64,000 nucleotides of DNA from an uncultured Pseudomonadota bacterium (GCA_903834835.1 CAILKO010000035.1:372539-436538), one strand, 5' to 3'. Positions 16,041-29,024 are shown, counted from the stretch's first letter. Numbers and translations: made by a program. The notes: a model not told the origin generated them from the sequence alone.

Positions 16041-17477
16041 TCAGGGCACCGATCCCGCGGGGATAAGCGCGCGGTTGAAACTCTCGAAACTGGTGTCGCG
16101 CAGGAACGCGAGCGCGCAGCCTACGTACCGATCCCCGCCTTCCGGGGGCAGCGGGCAACGCGCCTGCTCGATGCTGGTCCGCGATGGAAGCGGCGCATCC
16201 GTGCCGGGCAGCGCATGGCGGCGATCTGCCTCGCGTCGCGGTGCGCGTGCATCGGGCGCCCTGGGGGCAAGGAGTTCGATGTCCGGGCTGATTCCCGTTC
16301 GCTGCACCGAGCGACCGCCCGGCGTGTAGTAGATCGCCGTGGTGAGCCGCAGCGCACCGAGATTCTCGCCTAGCGGCACGACGCTCTGCACGCTGCCCTT
16401 GCCGAAGCTGCGCTGACCCATGACGATCGCGCGACCATTGTCCTGCAGGGCACCCGCGACGAGTTCGGAGGCCGAGGCCGATGCGCCATCAAGCAGCACC
16501 ACCATCGGAATGCCCGGCAGGCGCTCGGCGCTGTCGGCGATCCATCGACGCGAGTTGCCCGCGATGCGCCCCCGCATCGATACGATTTCACCCTGAGAGA
16601 GGAAGGTATCGGCAAGCGCGACAGCCTCGTTTACCGTGCCGCCCGGGTTGCCGCGCAGATCAAGGACGATGCCCGTCGGCCGCCGGACCGCGCTCGCATC
16701 GTCGATGGCCTTGTCGAGCTGCGGCTTCAGGTGACCGGCGAAGCGCAGCAGGCGCAGCACGAGCGCATCGCCGGCGAACGACCAGCGCAGCAGTCGGGGC
16801 TGGATGATCTCGCGCTGCAGCCGGAGCGCCGCCTCGGAGTAGGCGCCGTTCTGTCCCGGCCGACGGACGAAGAGCGTGATCTGTGTGCCCGGTTCGCCGC
16901 GCATGCGCGCGCTCGCATCGGCGAGCGCCATGCCGGTGGTCGGCGTGTCGTCGAGCCGCAGGATCAGGTCGCCCGCGCGCAGTCCGGCCTTTGCGGCGGG
17001 CGAGTCGTCGATCACGCCCGTCACCCGCACCACGCCGCTGAACTGGTCGATCTCCAGACCCAGGCCCGCGAACACGCCTGCCACCGTATTGCGGAATTCC
17101 TTCAGCTCGTCCGGATCCAGCACCGCGGAATAGGGATCGAGCGTGGAAAGCGCCGCGTTCGCCACGCGCTTGTAGAGCACCGCCGGGCGTGACTCGTTGC
17201 CGCGCGACTCGATTGCTTTCGTACCCGCCTCGACGAGCGGCGCAGGATCTATTTCGAGGGCGTAGTTGGCGCGCACGCGCTGCATGACCCTGTACAGCAA
17301 GGAACGATAAACCTCCGCATCCGGTCCGGGCGGTACCGCGCGGTCGTAGGCCTCGACAAGCGCTGCGAACGGATCGGGGGTTGCACCCGGTTCGGCTGCC
17401 GTTGCGGGTAGCGCGATGGCGAGCAGCACCACCGGCACTCGCAGCCATCGACGCAGAGCCTTTGGTAAAGCGCGCAT
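16041..17477 (-). CDS. S41 family carboxyl-terminal processing protease
   Basis: 478 residues from ATG 17477. A signal peptide (VPVVLLAIALPATAAEP) directs it to the periplasm. A PDZ domain follows around residues 130-210 (GLGLEIDQFSGVVRVTGVIDDSPAAKAGLRAGDLI), then the peptidase with DLRGNPGG, the catalytic Ser in DGASASASELVAGAL and Lys in RSFGKGSVQ. CtpA-type proteases cleave proteins at non-polar C-termini. The last ~90 residues are a proline- and cysteine-containing extension (PLPPEGGDRYVGCALAFL) that is not part of the core. It is convergent with yggU. Confidence 0.9.
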   Translation of the reverse strand: MRALPKALRRWLRVPVVLLAIALPATAAEPGATPDPFAALVEAYDRAVPPGPDAEVYRSLLYRVMQRVRANYALEIDPAPLVEAGTKAIESRGNESRPAVLYKRVANAALSTLDPYSAVLDPDELKEFRNTVAGVFAGLGLEIDQFSGVVRVTGVIDDSPAAKAGLRAGDLILRLDDTPTTGMALADASARMRGEPGTQITLFVRRPGQNGAYSEAALRLQREIIQPRLLRWSFAGDALVLRLLRFAGHLKPQLDKAIDDASAVRRPTGIVLDLRGNPGGTVNEAVALADTFLSQGEIVSMRGRIAGNSRRWIADSAERLPGIPMVVLLDGASASASELVAGALQDNGRAIVMGQRSFGKGSVQSVVPLGENLGALRLTTAIYYTPGGRSVQRTGISPDIELLAPRAPDARAPRREADRRHALPGTDAPLPSRTSIEQARCPLPPEGGDRYVGCALAFLRDTSFESFNRALIPAGSVP

Positions 17478-17560
17478 GCGCCGAGGGTATAGGAGGTGGA
17501 GCCGACCGGCAAACCGTAAGTCCGGAGGACGTCGGCTCGCCGGCGGCACGCAACGCCGGC

Positions 17561-18862
17561 CTAGGCGGCGACCTTCCCGGGCTCGTGGAAGAACTGCTCG
17601 TCTTCAGTCGAGCCCTGCAAGGCCTTGGTCGACGCTGTCCCACCCGAGACCACCTGGGTGATTTCGTCGAAGTAGCTCGTGCCGACCTCGCGCTGATGCT
17701 TGACCGCGGTAAAGCCCCGGGCGGCCGCGGCGAACTCCTTTTCCTGCAGTTCGACGAAGGCGCTCATGTTCTGTCGCGCATAGCCGTGCGCGAGTTCGAA
17801 CATCGAGTAATTCAGTGAGTGGAAACCCGCCAGGGTGATGAACTGGAACTTGTAGCCCATGGCGCCGAGTTCGCGCTGGAACTTCGCGATCGTCGCGTCA
17901 TCCAGGTTGCGCTTCCAGTTGAAGGAGGGCGAGCAGTTGTAGGCGAGCATCTTGCCCGGATACGCCTGCTGCACCGCCTCCGCAAACCTGCGCGCGAAGG
18001 CGAGATCGGGCGTGCCGGTTTCGCACCACACCATGTCGGCATAGGCTGCATAGGCCACGCCGCGCGAGATCGCCTGCTCGATGCCGTTGTTCACGCGATA
18101 AAAGCCCTCGGCGGTGCGCTCGCCGGTAAGAAAGGCCTGATCGGCTGGATCGATGTCCGAGGTGAGCAGATTCGCGGCTTCCGCGTCGGTACGCGCGAGC
18201 AGGACGGTCAGTGCCCCGGCGACGTCCGCAGCGAGCCGCGCGGCGATCAGCTTCTGCACCGCTTCCTGGGTGGGAACAAGCACCTTGCCGCCCATGTGGC
18301 CGCATTTCTTGGCGGAGGCGAGCTGGTCCTCGTAGTGCACGCCGGCCGCCCCCGCCTCGATCATCGAGCGCATGAGTTCATAGGCATTCAGCACGCCGCC
18401 GAAACCCGCTTCGGCATCGGCGACGATCGGCACGAAGTAGTCCGTGTCGCCGCTTCCTTCCATCCACTGGATCTGGTCGGCGCGGGCGAAGGCGTTGTTG
18501 ATCCGGCGCACCACCGTCGGCACCGACGATACGGCGTAGAGCGACTGGTCCGGGTACATGCTGAGCGAGTCGTTTGCATCGGCCGCGACCTGCCAGCCGG
18601 AGAGGTAGATCGCCTCCAGGCCGGCCTTCACCTGCTGCATGGCCTGATTGCCCGTCAGCGCGCCGAGCGCATTCACGAAGGGCTTCTCGTTCACCGATTT
18701 CCAAAGGCGTTCCGCACCGCGACGCGCAAGCGTGTGTTCAACCCTTACGCTACCTCGCAGGCGCACGACGTCCTCTGCACTGTAGCCGCGCTTGATTCCG
18801 CGCCAGCGCGGATTCTGGTCCCAGTCCTGCTGGAGGGAGGCAATTTCCTGGTTTCGGTTCAT
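17561..18862 (-). CDS. aceA: Isocitrate lyase
   Basis: 433 residues. The catalytic loop [13 protein letters not shown], the substrate motif YNCSPSFNW and the C-terminal cap match bacterial isocitrate lyases. It cleaves isocitrate to glyoxylate and succinate, the first step of the glyoxylate shunt, needed for growth on acetate and fatty acids. Malate synthase is not in this window. The gene stands alone on the minus strand downstream of a 236-bp leader rich in inverted repeats, which fits carbon-source control. Confidence 0.96.
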   Translation of the reverse strand: MNRNQEIASLQQDWDQNPRWRGIKRGYSAEDVVRLRGSVRVEHTLARRGAERLWKSVNEKPFVNALGALTGNQAMQQVKAGLEAIYLSGWQVAADANDSLSMYPDQSLYAVSSVPTVVRRINNAFARADQIQWMEGSGDTDYFVPIVADAEAGFGGVLNAYELMRSMIEAGAAGVHYEDQLASAKKCGHMGGKVLVPTQEAVQKLIAARLAADVAGALTVLLARTDAEAANLLTSDIDPADQAFLTGERTAEGFYRVNNGIEQAISRGVAYAAYADMVWCETGTPDLAFARRFAEAVQQAYPGKMLAYNCSPSFNWKRNLDDATIAKFQRELGAMGYKFQFITLAGFHSLNYSMFELAHGYARQNMSAFVELQEKEFAAAARGFTAVKHQREVGTSYFDEITQVVSGGTASTKALQGSTEDEQFFHEPGKVAA

Positions 18863-19098
18863 CGTGAGGTTCCTGGCTCAGAGTTGGGGGGGTGTGCACG
18901 ACAGGCGTCGGCCCAAGATCGGCGCACAGTCGGCAGAATTATTGTGCGCCGCAATATTTTCTCTGACTAGGCCCGATGGGTAAAAATTCGCGAAAATTTC
19001 GCCTTGATCGGGGTAAGAATTACAAAAGTAGAGCGTTTAAGTCGGGAATATGTTGCAATGCAGCAACATGGCGCCGCCGCGATGCCTTGCCGACCCGC
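18863..19098 (-). promoter_or_regulatory. aceA upstream region with three dyad elements
   Basis: Read toward aceA, there is first a dyad with 7-bp arms ATGTTGC (19050-19056) and GCAACAT (19063-19069), a TTGC-N6-GCAA operator-like site. Next comes an AT-rich element around 18981-19000 centred on TTCGCGAA. Then a 9-bp perfect inverted repeat follows, CGGCGCACA (18920-18928) with TGTGCGCCG (18943-18951), with a 14-nt loop, about 60-90 bases before the start codon. The first two could bind a regulator and the last could be a leader hairpin. No regulator gene is adjacent. Confidence 0.5.
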
Positions 19099-20214
19099 TC
19101 AGGTCTGGACGAGCTTGCGGTGCCGCTGCACACTCATCAGGATTCCGATCCCGACGAACAGCGTGGCGAGGGACGTTCCGCCGTAGGAGATGAAGGGCAG
19201 CGGCACGCCGACCACCGGAAGAATGCCGCACACCATGCCGATGTTCACGAACGCGTAGGTGAAGAACATCATGGTGACCGCGCCGGCCAGCAGCCGCGCG
19301 AAGAAAGTCGGCGCATTCGCGGTAATCATCAGGCCGCGCCCGATGAGCAGCGCATAGAGCACGAACAACACCATGTTGCCGAGCAGCCCGAATTCCTCGG
19401 CGAACACGGCAAAGATGAAGTCTGTATGGCGCTCAGGGATGAACTCGAGGTGCGCCTGGGTACCGTTCAGCCAACCCTTGCCCGCTAACCCGCCCGAACC
19501 TACGGCGATGGTCGACTGAATGATGTGGTAGCCCGAGCCGAGCGGATCCTGGGTCGGATCGAGCAGCGTGAGGATGCGCCTTCTCTGGTAGTCGTGCAGC
19601 ACCCCCCAGAGCGGCGGCAGGCTCGCGAGCCCGGCCAGCGCAACGCCCAGCAGAGCCTTCCAGCTGATTCCCGCGAAGAAGATGACCCAGCCACCCGCTG
19701 CGGCCACCAGCAGCGCAGTGCCCAGATCCGGCTGGCGAGCGATCAGCAGCACGGGAACCACCAGCAGCAGGGATGCGAGTGCGAAATCGCGCAGACGCAG
19801 GGTGGCCTCGTATTTGTGGAAGAACCAGGCCAGCATCATCGGCATTGCGATCTTCATCATTTCCGATGGCTGGATGCGCGTCACGCCGACATGCAGCCAG
19901 CGCCGCGCGCCGTTCGCAACATCGCCGAACAGCGCCACTGCGACGAGGAAAAGAATGCCGAGGATATAGGCCGGCACCGCCAGCCGCATCAGCGTCTGCG
20001 GCGGGATGCGTGCCGCGATCCACATGCCGAGCGCTGCGACCGCAAGGTTCACAAGCTGCGCCTGCATCCGGGCCGGGCTGTCGTAGCTTGCCGAGTAGAG
20101 CGTGACCAGGCCCGCCGCGATCAGCATGAGCACCACCCAGAGCAGCGGACGGTCCATGCTGCCGCCCAGGCTTTCCACAACGCGGCGCGGATGCAGGCGA
20201 GCGCTCAGGTCCAT
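19099..20214 (-). CDS. rodA: Peptidoglycan glycosyltransferase RodA (SEDS)
   Basis: 371 residues from ATG 20214, with ten membrane helices. The SEDS signatures are present: IQPSEMMKIAMP, the RQPDLGTALLVAAAGG loop, and VVGVPLPFISYGGTSLATLF near the end. RodA polymerises lipid II glycan strands for side-wall growth with its partner transpeptidase PBP2 (mrdA), encoded 28 bp upstream. It is the last gene of mreB-mreC-mreD-mrdA-rodA. Upstream in-frame codons up to 20445 lie inside mrdA and read as Arg/Ser-rich non-protein. Confidence 0.95.
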   Translation of the reverse strand: MDLSARLHPRRVVESLGGSMDRPLLWVVLMLIAAGLVTLYSASYDSPARMQAQLVNLAVAALGMWIAARIPPQTLMRLAVPAYILGILFLVAVALFGDVANGARRWLHVGVTRIQPSEMMKIAMPMMLAWFFHKYEATLRLRDFALASLLLVVPVLLIARQPDLGTALLVAAAGGWVIFFAGISWKALLGVALAGLASLPPLWGVLHDYQRRRILTLLDPTQDPLGSGYHIIQSTIAVGSGGLAGKGWLNGTQAHLEFIPERHTDFIFAVFAEEFGLLGNMVLFVLYALLIGRGLMITANAPTFFARLLAGAVTMMFFTYAFVNIGMVCGILPVVGVPLPFISYGGTSLATLFVGIGILMSVQRHRKLVQT

Positions 20215-20242
20215 GCGACCTCCCCGATGACGACAGCTCGCA

Positions 20243-22147
20243 TCAATCGCCCTCCCGGTCCGGGTCGCTCGCCGCATCGGTCGGGACAGCCTCTGCGGAT
20301 TTCTGGCCGAGCAGGTAGTAATCGAGCACGGCGCGCGCGATCGGCGCGGCGGCGCGTGCGCCGAAGCCCGCGTTCTCCACCAGCACCGCGAGGGCGATGC
20401 GCGGCGTCTCGACCGGTGCGAAGGCGATGAACAGGGAATGGTCACGGAAACGCTCGGCCACGCGCGACTCGACGTACTTCTCGCCCTGCTTCATGCCGAT
20501 TACCTGTGCGGTGCCCGTCTTGCCGCCGCTCGTGTACTGCGCGCCCTGAAAGGCGCGCGCGCCGGTACCCTCCGTATTGACGCCCGCCATCGCGCGCTTC
20601 ACGAACTCGATATGCTGCGCCCCGAGTTCGATGCGCCGGACCAGCTGCGGCTCGTAGTACTTGCGCTCCCCGCTGCGCAGGTTGTCCACGTGGTCCACAA
20701 GACGCGGGCGGAACATCGCGCCATTGTTGGCGAGGGTCGCGACCGCGACGGCGAGTTGCACCGGCGTATAGGCGTTGTAACCCTGACCGATGCCGATCGA
20801 GATCGTCTCCCCCGGATACCAGCGCTGCTGCTCCGGACGGCGAAAGCGCTTCACCTTCCATTCCGGCGAGGGCAGCACGCCGAGCGCCTCGCCCTGCAGA
20901 TCGATCCCCGTCCGCTGCCCGAAGCCGAACTGCTTCATGAACGCGGCGATAGCATCGATGCCCATGTCGTTGGCGAGCTGGTAATAGTAGGTGTCGGAGG
21001 ACACGACAATCGATTTGTAGAGATCGACGCTGCCGTTGCCGCCCTTTTTCGAGTCCCGGAACTGGCGCCCGCCGAACATGTAGTAGCCGGGATCCTGGAT
21101 GGTGTAGGAGGGCGTGCGCTTGCCGAGCTCGAGCGCGGCGAGCGCCATGAACGGTTTGAAGGTCGAGCCCGGCGGATAGACGCCGGAGATCGCGCGATTG
21201 TTCAGCGGGCGATCCGGAGAACTGTTCAGCTCCGTCCAGTTCTGCGGGTCGATGCCTTCGACGAAAAGATTCGGATCGAAGCCGGGCTTGGAGACGAAGG
21301 CAAGGACCGCACCGGTCGCCGGCTCGATCGCGAGCAGCGCGCCGCGACGGTCGGCGAATGCCTTCTCGACGATCTCCTGCAGCCGGATATCGATGCTCAG
21401 CGTGAGATTGTTGCCGGCGCGCGGCGCTGTGCGCGAGAGCGTGCGAATGCTGCGGCCATTGGCGTCGATCTCGACCTGCTCGAAACCGGTGGTGCCGTGC
21501 AGTTCCTCCTGATAGTTCGCCTCTACGCCGCTCTTGCCGATGAAATCCGTACCGCGATAGTTCGCCGCGACGCCTTCATCCTCGAGCCGGTCTTCATCAG
21601 CCTCGTTGATGCGCCCGATGTAGCCGATCACATGGGCGGCAAGATCGCCATACGGGTACTGGCGGAACAGGCGCGCCTTGATCTCCACACCCGGAAAGCG
21701 GTAGCGGTGTGCGGCGAAACGTGCGACCTCCTCGTCGCTGAGCCGGGTCCTGACGGGCAGACTGTCCGCACCGCGCACCTCCGCCATGAGCTTGCGAAAT
21801 CGCGCGCGGTCGCGCGGCTGTATGTCGACGATCTTCGCCAGCTCGTCGATGGTGCGTTCCAGATCGCCCACCTTGCGCGGGAAAATCTCCAGCGTGTAGG
21901 CCGAATAGTTGCGTGCGAGCACGACGCCGTTGCGATCGAGAATCTGCCCGCGGTTCGGCGCGATGGGCACGATCGAGATCCGGTTGTCCTCGGCCTTGGT
22001 GTGATAGTAGTCGTGCTGGATGACCTGCAGGTAGACGAGACGCGCGAACAGCAACGCAAACGCGACGAGCACCGCTGCGCCCGCGATGCCGACGCGGAAC
22101 TGAAAGCGCTGCAGCTCGCGCTCGCTGTCGCGGAATTCCGTACTCAC
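20243..22147 (-). CDS. mrdA: Penicillin-binding protein 2 (elongation transpeptidase)
   Basis: 634 residues from GTG 22147. One N-terminal membrane helix (residues ~18-42) is followed by the pedestal/dimerisation domain (NRGQILDRNGVVLARN), then the transpeptidase domain. Active-site motifs are PPGSTFKPF (catalytic Ser and Lys), SSD in SIVVSSDTYYY, and SGKTGTAQ. It cross-links side-wall peptidoglycan in the elongasome with RodA and MreBCD. The C-terminal AEAVPTDAASDPDREGD tail is short and acidic. Confidence 0.95.
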   Translation of the reverse strand: MSTEFRDSERELQRFQFRVGIAGAAVLVAFALLFARLVYLQVIQHDYYHTKAEDNRISIVPIAPNRGQILDRNGVVLARNYSAYTLEIFPRKVGDLERTIDELAKIVDIQPRDRARFRKLMAEVRGADSLPVRTRLSDEEVARFAAHRYRFPGVEIKARLFRQYPYGDLAAHVIGYIGRINEADEDRLEDEGVAANYRGTDFIGKSGVEANYQEELHGTTGFEQVEIDANGRSIRTLSRTAPRAGNNLTLSIDIRLQEIVEKAFADRRGALLAIEPATGAVLAFVSKPGFDPNLFVEGIDPQNWTELNSSPDRPLNNRAISGVYPPGSTFKPFMALAALELGKRTPSYTIQDPGYYMFGGRQFRDSKKGGNGSVDLYKSIVVSSDTYYYQLANDMGIDAIAAFMKQFGFGQRTGIDLQGEALGVLPSPEWKVKRFRRPEQQRWYPGETISIGIGQGYNAYTPVQLAVAVATLANNGAMFRPRLVDHVDNLRSGERKYYEPQLVRRIELGAQHIEFVKRAMAGVNTEGTGARAFQGAQYTSGGKTGTAQVIGMKQGEKYVESRVAERFRDHSLFIAFAPVETPRIALAVLVENAGFGARAAAPIARAVLDYYLLGQKSAEAVPTDAASDPDREGD

Positions 22148-22193
22148 GCGCTGTCCCCCGGCCGCGGATGGTTCACGCGCGTCAGCCGGGAAT

Positions 22194-22700
22194 TCATAGC
22201 GGCCGCGTTTCGTCGATGTCCACCGGACGCCGCTGCGGCATCAGGAGGAGGGCGGTGATCACCGGCCAGAGCAGTGCGCCGAGCAGCGGTCCGACGAACA
22301 CCGCCCAGCCCGGAAATGCCGCACCGGCCATCATGCGCACGAACAGGGAAACGGCCTCGCACAACAGCAGCAGCGCGGCCACGTGCAGCGCCTGCTGACC
22401 GATGCCGAACCACAGTACCCGGCGCGAGAGCGTGATCGCGATAAAGGCAAGGATCGAATACGAGAGCGCGTGCTGGCCGAGCAGCGCACCGTTCGCGGTA
22501 TCCATCACGAGGCCGAGCGCCCAGGCCGCGCCCAATCCGACCATGCGCGGCTGCCGGATGCACCAGAAGGCAATCACGAGGGCGACGAAATCCGGTACGT
22601 AGCGCAGGTCCCACCAGGGAAGAAGCTCGAGCACGAGCGCGACGGCGAACGAGATCAGTATCGTCGAGACACGGGCAGGCAGCAGAATGCGCTGGACCAT
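22194..22700 (-). CDS. mreD: Rod shape-determining protein MreD
   Basis: 168 residues from ATG 22700, with five to six membrane helices and the PDFVALVIAFWCIRQPRMVGLGAAWALGLVMD segment typical of MreD. It is an integral membrane component of the elongasome. It starts only 4 bp after the mreC stop. The gene order and the presence of all five partners support the name despite weak sequence conservation in this family. Confidence 0.9.
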   Translation of the reverse strand: MVQRILLPARVSTILISFAVALVLELLPWWDLRYVPDFVALVIAFWCIRQPRMVGLGAAWALGLVMDTANGALLGQHALSYSILAFIAITLSRRVLWFGIGQQALHVAALLLLCEAVSLFVRMMAGAAFPGWAVFVGPLLGALLWPVITALLLMPQRRPVDIDETRPL

Positions 22701-22704
22701 GGGT

Positions 22705-23616
22705 TCAGTCCTTGCGCCGATTGCGCCGCGGTGCGTCGCGACGTTCATTGCCGCTGCCGGCCTCGGTCGGCAGCGGCGGCAGATTCGAGTCCGGCGAGAG
22801 CAGCAGCACATGCCTGCCGCGCGCGATACCCGCCACCGGCTCGCACAGGATGCGCGCGAAGGATTGCGCCGCATCGCGCTCGATCTTCAGAACCGTGCCC
22901 ACCGCGAGTCCTGCCGGATAGACGCCGTCGATGCCCGAGGTGACGAGCCGGTCGCCGTTCTGGATCTCCGCGTTCGCGGCCATGAAGCGCAGTTCCAGCG
23001 TGCCGGCAGTGCCGCCGCCAAAGGCGACCGCGCGCAGGCCGTTCCTCAGCACCTGAACCGGGATCGCCTGATCCTTGTCCGTGAGCAGGGTCACCTCCGC
23101 GATCATCGGATGCACACGCGTCACCTGGCCGACCACGCCGGTATCGTCGACCACCGGACTGCCCGGCAACACCCCCTGGGTCTGCCCCTTGTCGACAAAC
23201 ACCTTCTGGCTGAACGGGTCTCGGCTCGCGTAGACGATCTCGGCGGGCGTCTTGCGACGCTCGAGTGTTTCGGCCGCGCTCATCAGGCGGCGCATTCTGA
23301 TTGCATCGGCCGCGCCGGACTCGGAACGCTGCAGATCGTATTGCGCGGCGAGCAACCGGGATTTCAGCTGCGTGTTCTGCTCGCGCAGCGCCGACTGGCT
23401 TGTGAAGTATTCAGCGACCGAGGCCGCAAGCTCGACCGGAGCGAGCGCCGCCCGTTGCAGCGGATAGGTGACGAAGGCGACGATGCTGCGCAGGCCGTCG
23501 ACATAGCGAAAACGCGCGTCCAGCACCAGCAGCGTGACCGACAGCGAGGCGAAGAAAACCAGACGCACAAGGGGCGCCGGTCCCCGCTTGAAAAATGGCG
23601 GCGGAGAGTGCTCCAT
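22705..23616 (-). CDS. mreC: Rod shape-determining protein MreC
   Basis: 303 residues: a short cytoplasmic N-terminus with FFKRGPAP, one membrane helix, a coiled-coil (residues ~65-110, SALREQNTQLKSRLL) and the paired beta-barrel periplasmic domain (VLPGSPVVDDTGVVGQVTRV, NGDRLVTSGIDGVYPAGLAVG). MreC scaffolds PBP2 and RodA in the periplasm. The tail from about residue 280 is charged (SGNERRDAPRRNRRKD) and variable. It follows mreB by 63 bp. Confidence 0.94.
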   Translation of the reverse strand: MEHSPPPFFKRGPAPLVRLVFFASLSVTLLVLDARFRYVDGLRSIVAFVTYPLQRAALAPVELAASVAEYFTSQSALREQNTQLKSRLLAAQYDLQRSESGAADAIRMRRLMSAAETLERRKTPAEIVYASRDPFSQKVFVDKGQTQGVLPGSPVVDDTGVVGQVTRVHPMIAEVTLLTDKDQAIPVQVLRNGLRAVAFGGGTAGTLELRFMAANAEIQNGDRLVTSGIDGVYPAGLAVGTVLKIERDAAQSFARILCEPVAGIARGRHVLLLSPDSNLPPLPTEAGSGNERRDAPRRNRRKD

Positions 23617-23679
23617 GCGATTGCCGCTCCCGCCGTCAGCGGGCGCGGCGCGCGATCACCGCATTCCCGCCCGCGCGCC

Positions 23680-24756
<1,077 letters not shown>

Positions 24757-24883
24757 TCAGGCACTAAGACCAGAACAGCGGGCTTTGTCACCAGCCTTCG
24801 TATGATACCCTAAGGCTGCTCCGCGAAATAGCGCAGAGCGTGTTCCTTCAGCCTCTTTCCGCTCCGGATTTTCCGATCGACCC

Positions 24884-25183
24884 ATGTCGCTAAGCCACGA
24901 CGATGTGGCGCGCATCGCGCGCCTCGCAAGAATTGACATCCCGGCCGCAGAGACCGGGGAAGTCCTGCAGCAGCTGAACCGCGTGCTCGGGCTGGTGGAC
25001 GAGTTGCGCGCGGTCGACACGACCGGCGTCGAGCCGATGGCCCACGCGCTCGATGCGCGCGGCGGCATGGCCCAGCGCCTGCGCCCGGACGAGGCGACGG
25101 AGCCCGACCGGCGGGAGGCCTACCAGGCCGTCGCGCCCGAGGTGGCCGACGGCCTCTATCTCGTTCCCCGGGTGCTCGAATAG
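24884..25183 (+). CDS. gatC: Asp-tRNA(Asn)/Glu-tRNA(Gln) amidotransferase subunit C
   Basis: 99 residues. The N-terminal [17 protein letters not shown] and the [16 protein letters not shown] segment are the conserved GatC blocks. GatC wraps around and stabilises GatA and GatB in the trimeric amidotransferase. It is the first gene of the gat operon, divergent from mreB, with gatA 55 bp downstream. Confidence 0.95.
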   Translation: MSLSHDDVARIARLARIDIPAAETGEVLQQLNRVLGLVDELRAVDTTGVEPMAHALDARGGMAQRLRPDEATEPDRREAYQAVAPEVADGLYLVPRVLE

Positions 25184-25238
25184 CCGTGTACCAGGGCAGT
25201 CCCGTCACTATGCCTCCGACGCAGATCCAAGCACACGC

Positions 25239-26717
25239 ATGCTGAACGCCACTGTCGCACAACTCGCCCGGGCCCTGGGCCGCAGAGAGATTTCAAGCGT
25301 GGAACTCGCACGCCTGTTCCTTGCGCGCACGCAGGCCCTGAATGCCGGGCTGAATGCCTTCATCACGATCGATCCGGATCGCGCGCTCGCCGATGCACGC
25401 GCGGCCGACGCGCGGATTGCAAGCGGCGAACGCGGCCCGCTGCTGGGTATCCCGCTTGCCCACAAGGACATCTTCTGCACGCGCGGCATGCTCACGAGCT
25501 GCGGCTCGCGGATGCTGTCGAATTTCGTCAGCCCGTATGACGCGGGTGTCGTCGAGCGCATGGCCCGGGCCGGGACGGTGCTGCTCGGCAAGACAAACAT
25601 GGACGAATTCGCGATGGGTTCGTCCAACGAAAGCTCCTGGTACGGTCCGGCACGCAACCCCTGGGATCTCGCCCGCGTGCCGGGAGGCTCCTCGGGGGGC
25701 TCCGCGGCGGCCGTTGCGGCCCGCATGGTGCCTGCTGCGACCGGCACGGATACCGGTGGCTCGATCCGCCAGCCCGCGGCACTCACCGGCGTGTGCGGCC
25801 TGAAGCCGACCTACGGCACGGTCTCGCGCTACGGCATGATCGCCTACGCGTCCTCCCTCGACCAGGGCGGCCCCTTCGGCAAATCAGCAGAGGACCTCGC
25901 AATCCTGATGAACGCGATGGCCGGCTTCGATACGCGCGATTCGACCAGCCTCGAGCGGCCGGACGAAGACTACGCGCGCAGCCTCGATGTGAATCTCGCC
26001 GGCCTGCGTATCGGCCTGCCGGAAGAATTCTTCGGAGAGGGCATCGAGCCCGGGGTGCGGCGCGCGGTCGACGAGGCGGTGCGCTGGTTCGAGAAGGCCG
26101 GCGCGAAGACCGTGCGCGTCCGGTTGCCGAACGCCCGGCTCGCGGTGCCCGTGTACTACGTCATCGCCCCGGCCGAGGCCTCCTCGAATCTCTCACGCTA
26201 CGACGGGGTGCGCTACGGGCACCGTGCCGCCGAGTACGCCGATCTCGCCGACATGTACCGGCGCAGTCGTGCCGAGGGCTTTGGCCGCGAAGTGAAGCGC
26301 CGCATCCTGATCGGCACCTACGTGCTCTCGCACGGCTACTACGATGCCTATTACCTGCAGGCCCAGAAGGTGCGCCGTCTGATCGCGCAGGACTTTGCCG
26401 AGGCCTGGCGGCACTGCGATCTGATCCTCGGACCGACCTCGCCCGGCACCGCCTTCCCGCTTGGCGCGAACAGCGACGACCCGGTGAAGATGTACCTGAA
26501 CGACATCTTCACCATCCCCGCGCCGCTCGCGGGTCTGCCCGGACTGTCCATTCCCTGCGGTTTCGACGAGGCGGGCCTGCCCGTCGGCCTGCAGCTCATG
26601 GGCGATCATTTCAGCGAGGCGCTGCTGCTCGGTGCGGGCCATCGCTACCAGCAGGATACGGACTGGCATCTGCGCATGCCGCGGGAAACACCGCTCGACA
26701 CGGGGGCCGGTAAGTGA
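25239..26717 (+). CDS. gatA: Asp-tRNA(Asn)/Glu-tRNA(Gln) amidotransferase subunit A
   Basis: 492 residues from ATG 25239. It is an amidase-signature enzyme with the Lys of [11 protein letters not shown], the [15 protein letters not shown] loop and the nucleophilic Ser in [12 protein letters not shown]. It hydrolyses glutamine and channels ammonia to GatB. A separate asparaginyl-tRNA synthetase gene is present in this window, so the complex probably serves mainly Gln-tRNA(Gln) formation. The stop overlaps the GTG start of the next gene by 4 bp. Confidence 0.96.
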   Translation: MLNATVAQLARALGRREISSVELARLFLARTQALNAGLNAFITIDPDRALADARAADARIASGERGPLLGIPLAHKDIFCTRGMLTSCGSRMLSNFVSPYDAGVVERMARAGTVLLGKTNMDEFAMGSSNESSWYGPARNPWDLARVPGGSSGGSAAAVAARMVPAATGTDTGGSIRQPAALTGVCGLKPTYGTVSRYGMIAYASSLDQGGPFGKSAEDLAILMNAMAGFDTRDSTSLERPDEDYARSLDVNLAGLRIGLPEEFFGEGIEPGVRRAVDEAVRWFEKAGAKTVRVRLPNARLAVPVYYVIAPAEASSNLSRYDGVRYGHRAAEYADLADMYRRSRAEGFGREVKRRILIGTYVLSHGYYDAYYLQAQKVRRLIAQDFAEAWRHCDLILGPTSPGTAFPLGANSDDPVKMYLNDIFTIPAPLAGLPGLSIPCGFDEAGLPVGLQLMGDHFSEALLLGAGHRYQQDTDWHLRMPRETPLDTGAGK

Positions 26718-27487
26718 AGCTGCGCGATCGTGCACTGCTTTTCTGCCTCGCCGCGCTGCCACTCGGTGCGCTAGCGCAGGGCGGGCCCGAACAGCGCGAG
26801 TTATCCGGGCAGCTCGGCAACCGCAGCGCGCTGCTCGTGCTGAACAGCAGCCAGGAGAAGGACGGGACCTGGCGAGTGACCGGCGAGTACCTCATCCTGT
26901 CCACACTCGTGCGGCGCTTCGTCGAAGGCGAGCGCAGCCCGCAGCTGGGCGTCACGACACTGCGCGAAGGACCGACACCGCTCTTCTTCGGACGCGCGCC
27001 GACCGCGACACTGCGCGGCACCTGGCGCAACGGCGTGTTCCAGGGCTCGCGCCTCGGACCCGGCGGCCAGGAACGCGAGCGCTTCGAATTCAGCGAGAGC
27101 TTTCCCGCGATGGACGCCTATGGCGCGCAGCTTCATTGCGAACCCGGGGACGAACGCTACAGCTCGGTGCTCGCCTACGCGATCGAGAAAGGCAGATTGC
27201 GTCCGGGCTCCTTCGAATGGCGCAGCCGGGTGGCACCGGGCGGTCACAGCTGCAGCATCGGTGCCGAAGACCGGATCGAGCAGCGCACGGCGCAGGGCGC
27301 GCTGCAGTGGCTGGTGAGTTCTCCCGGCCACCCGGGACATTGCACGGTGACGCTGCGCGACCTCGGCGACTACGTGCGCGTGGCAGCGGGCGATTGCAGC
27401 GCCTATTGCGGAACGCAGAGCTACTTCGAACCGGTGCTCGTGGACAAGCGCGGCGGCTGCCGGCTGCTTCGTCCGCAGGCACGCTGA
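26714..27487 (+). CDS. Exported protein of unknown function inside the gat operon
   Basis: 257 residues from GTG 26714, overlapping the gatA stop (GTGA). [22 protein letters not shown] is a clear Sec signal peptide with cleavage after ALAQ. The mature protein has six cysteines ([28 protein letters not shown]), all in the second half, which suggests three disulfides in the periplasm. No domain is recognised. Its tight coupling between gatA and gatB contrasts with its export, so the operon position may reflect expression needs rather than shared function. Confidence 0.78.
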   Translation: MKLRDRALLFCLAALPLGALAQGGPEQRELSGQLGNRSALLVLNSSQEKDGTWRVTGEYLILSTLVRRFVEGERSPQLGVTTLREGPTPLFFGRAPTATLRGTWRNGVFQGSRLGPGGQERERFEFSESFPAMDAYGAQLHCEPGDERYSSVLAYAIEKGRLRPGSFEWRSRVAPGGHSCSIGAEDRIEQRTAQGALQWLVSSPGHPGHCTVTLRDLGDYVRVAAGDCSAYCGTQSYFEPVLVDKRGGCRLLRPQAR

Positions 27488-27525
27488 GCCGCGCTGGCGC
27501 GCGGTGCGATACGGATGACATTCAA

Positions 27526-28983
<1,458 letters not shown>

Positions 28984-29024
28984 TCGGCGAGGGAGTCCGG
29001 GTCGCACCAGGGGAAGCGCAGTGA

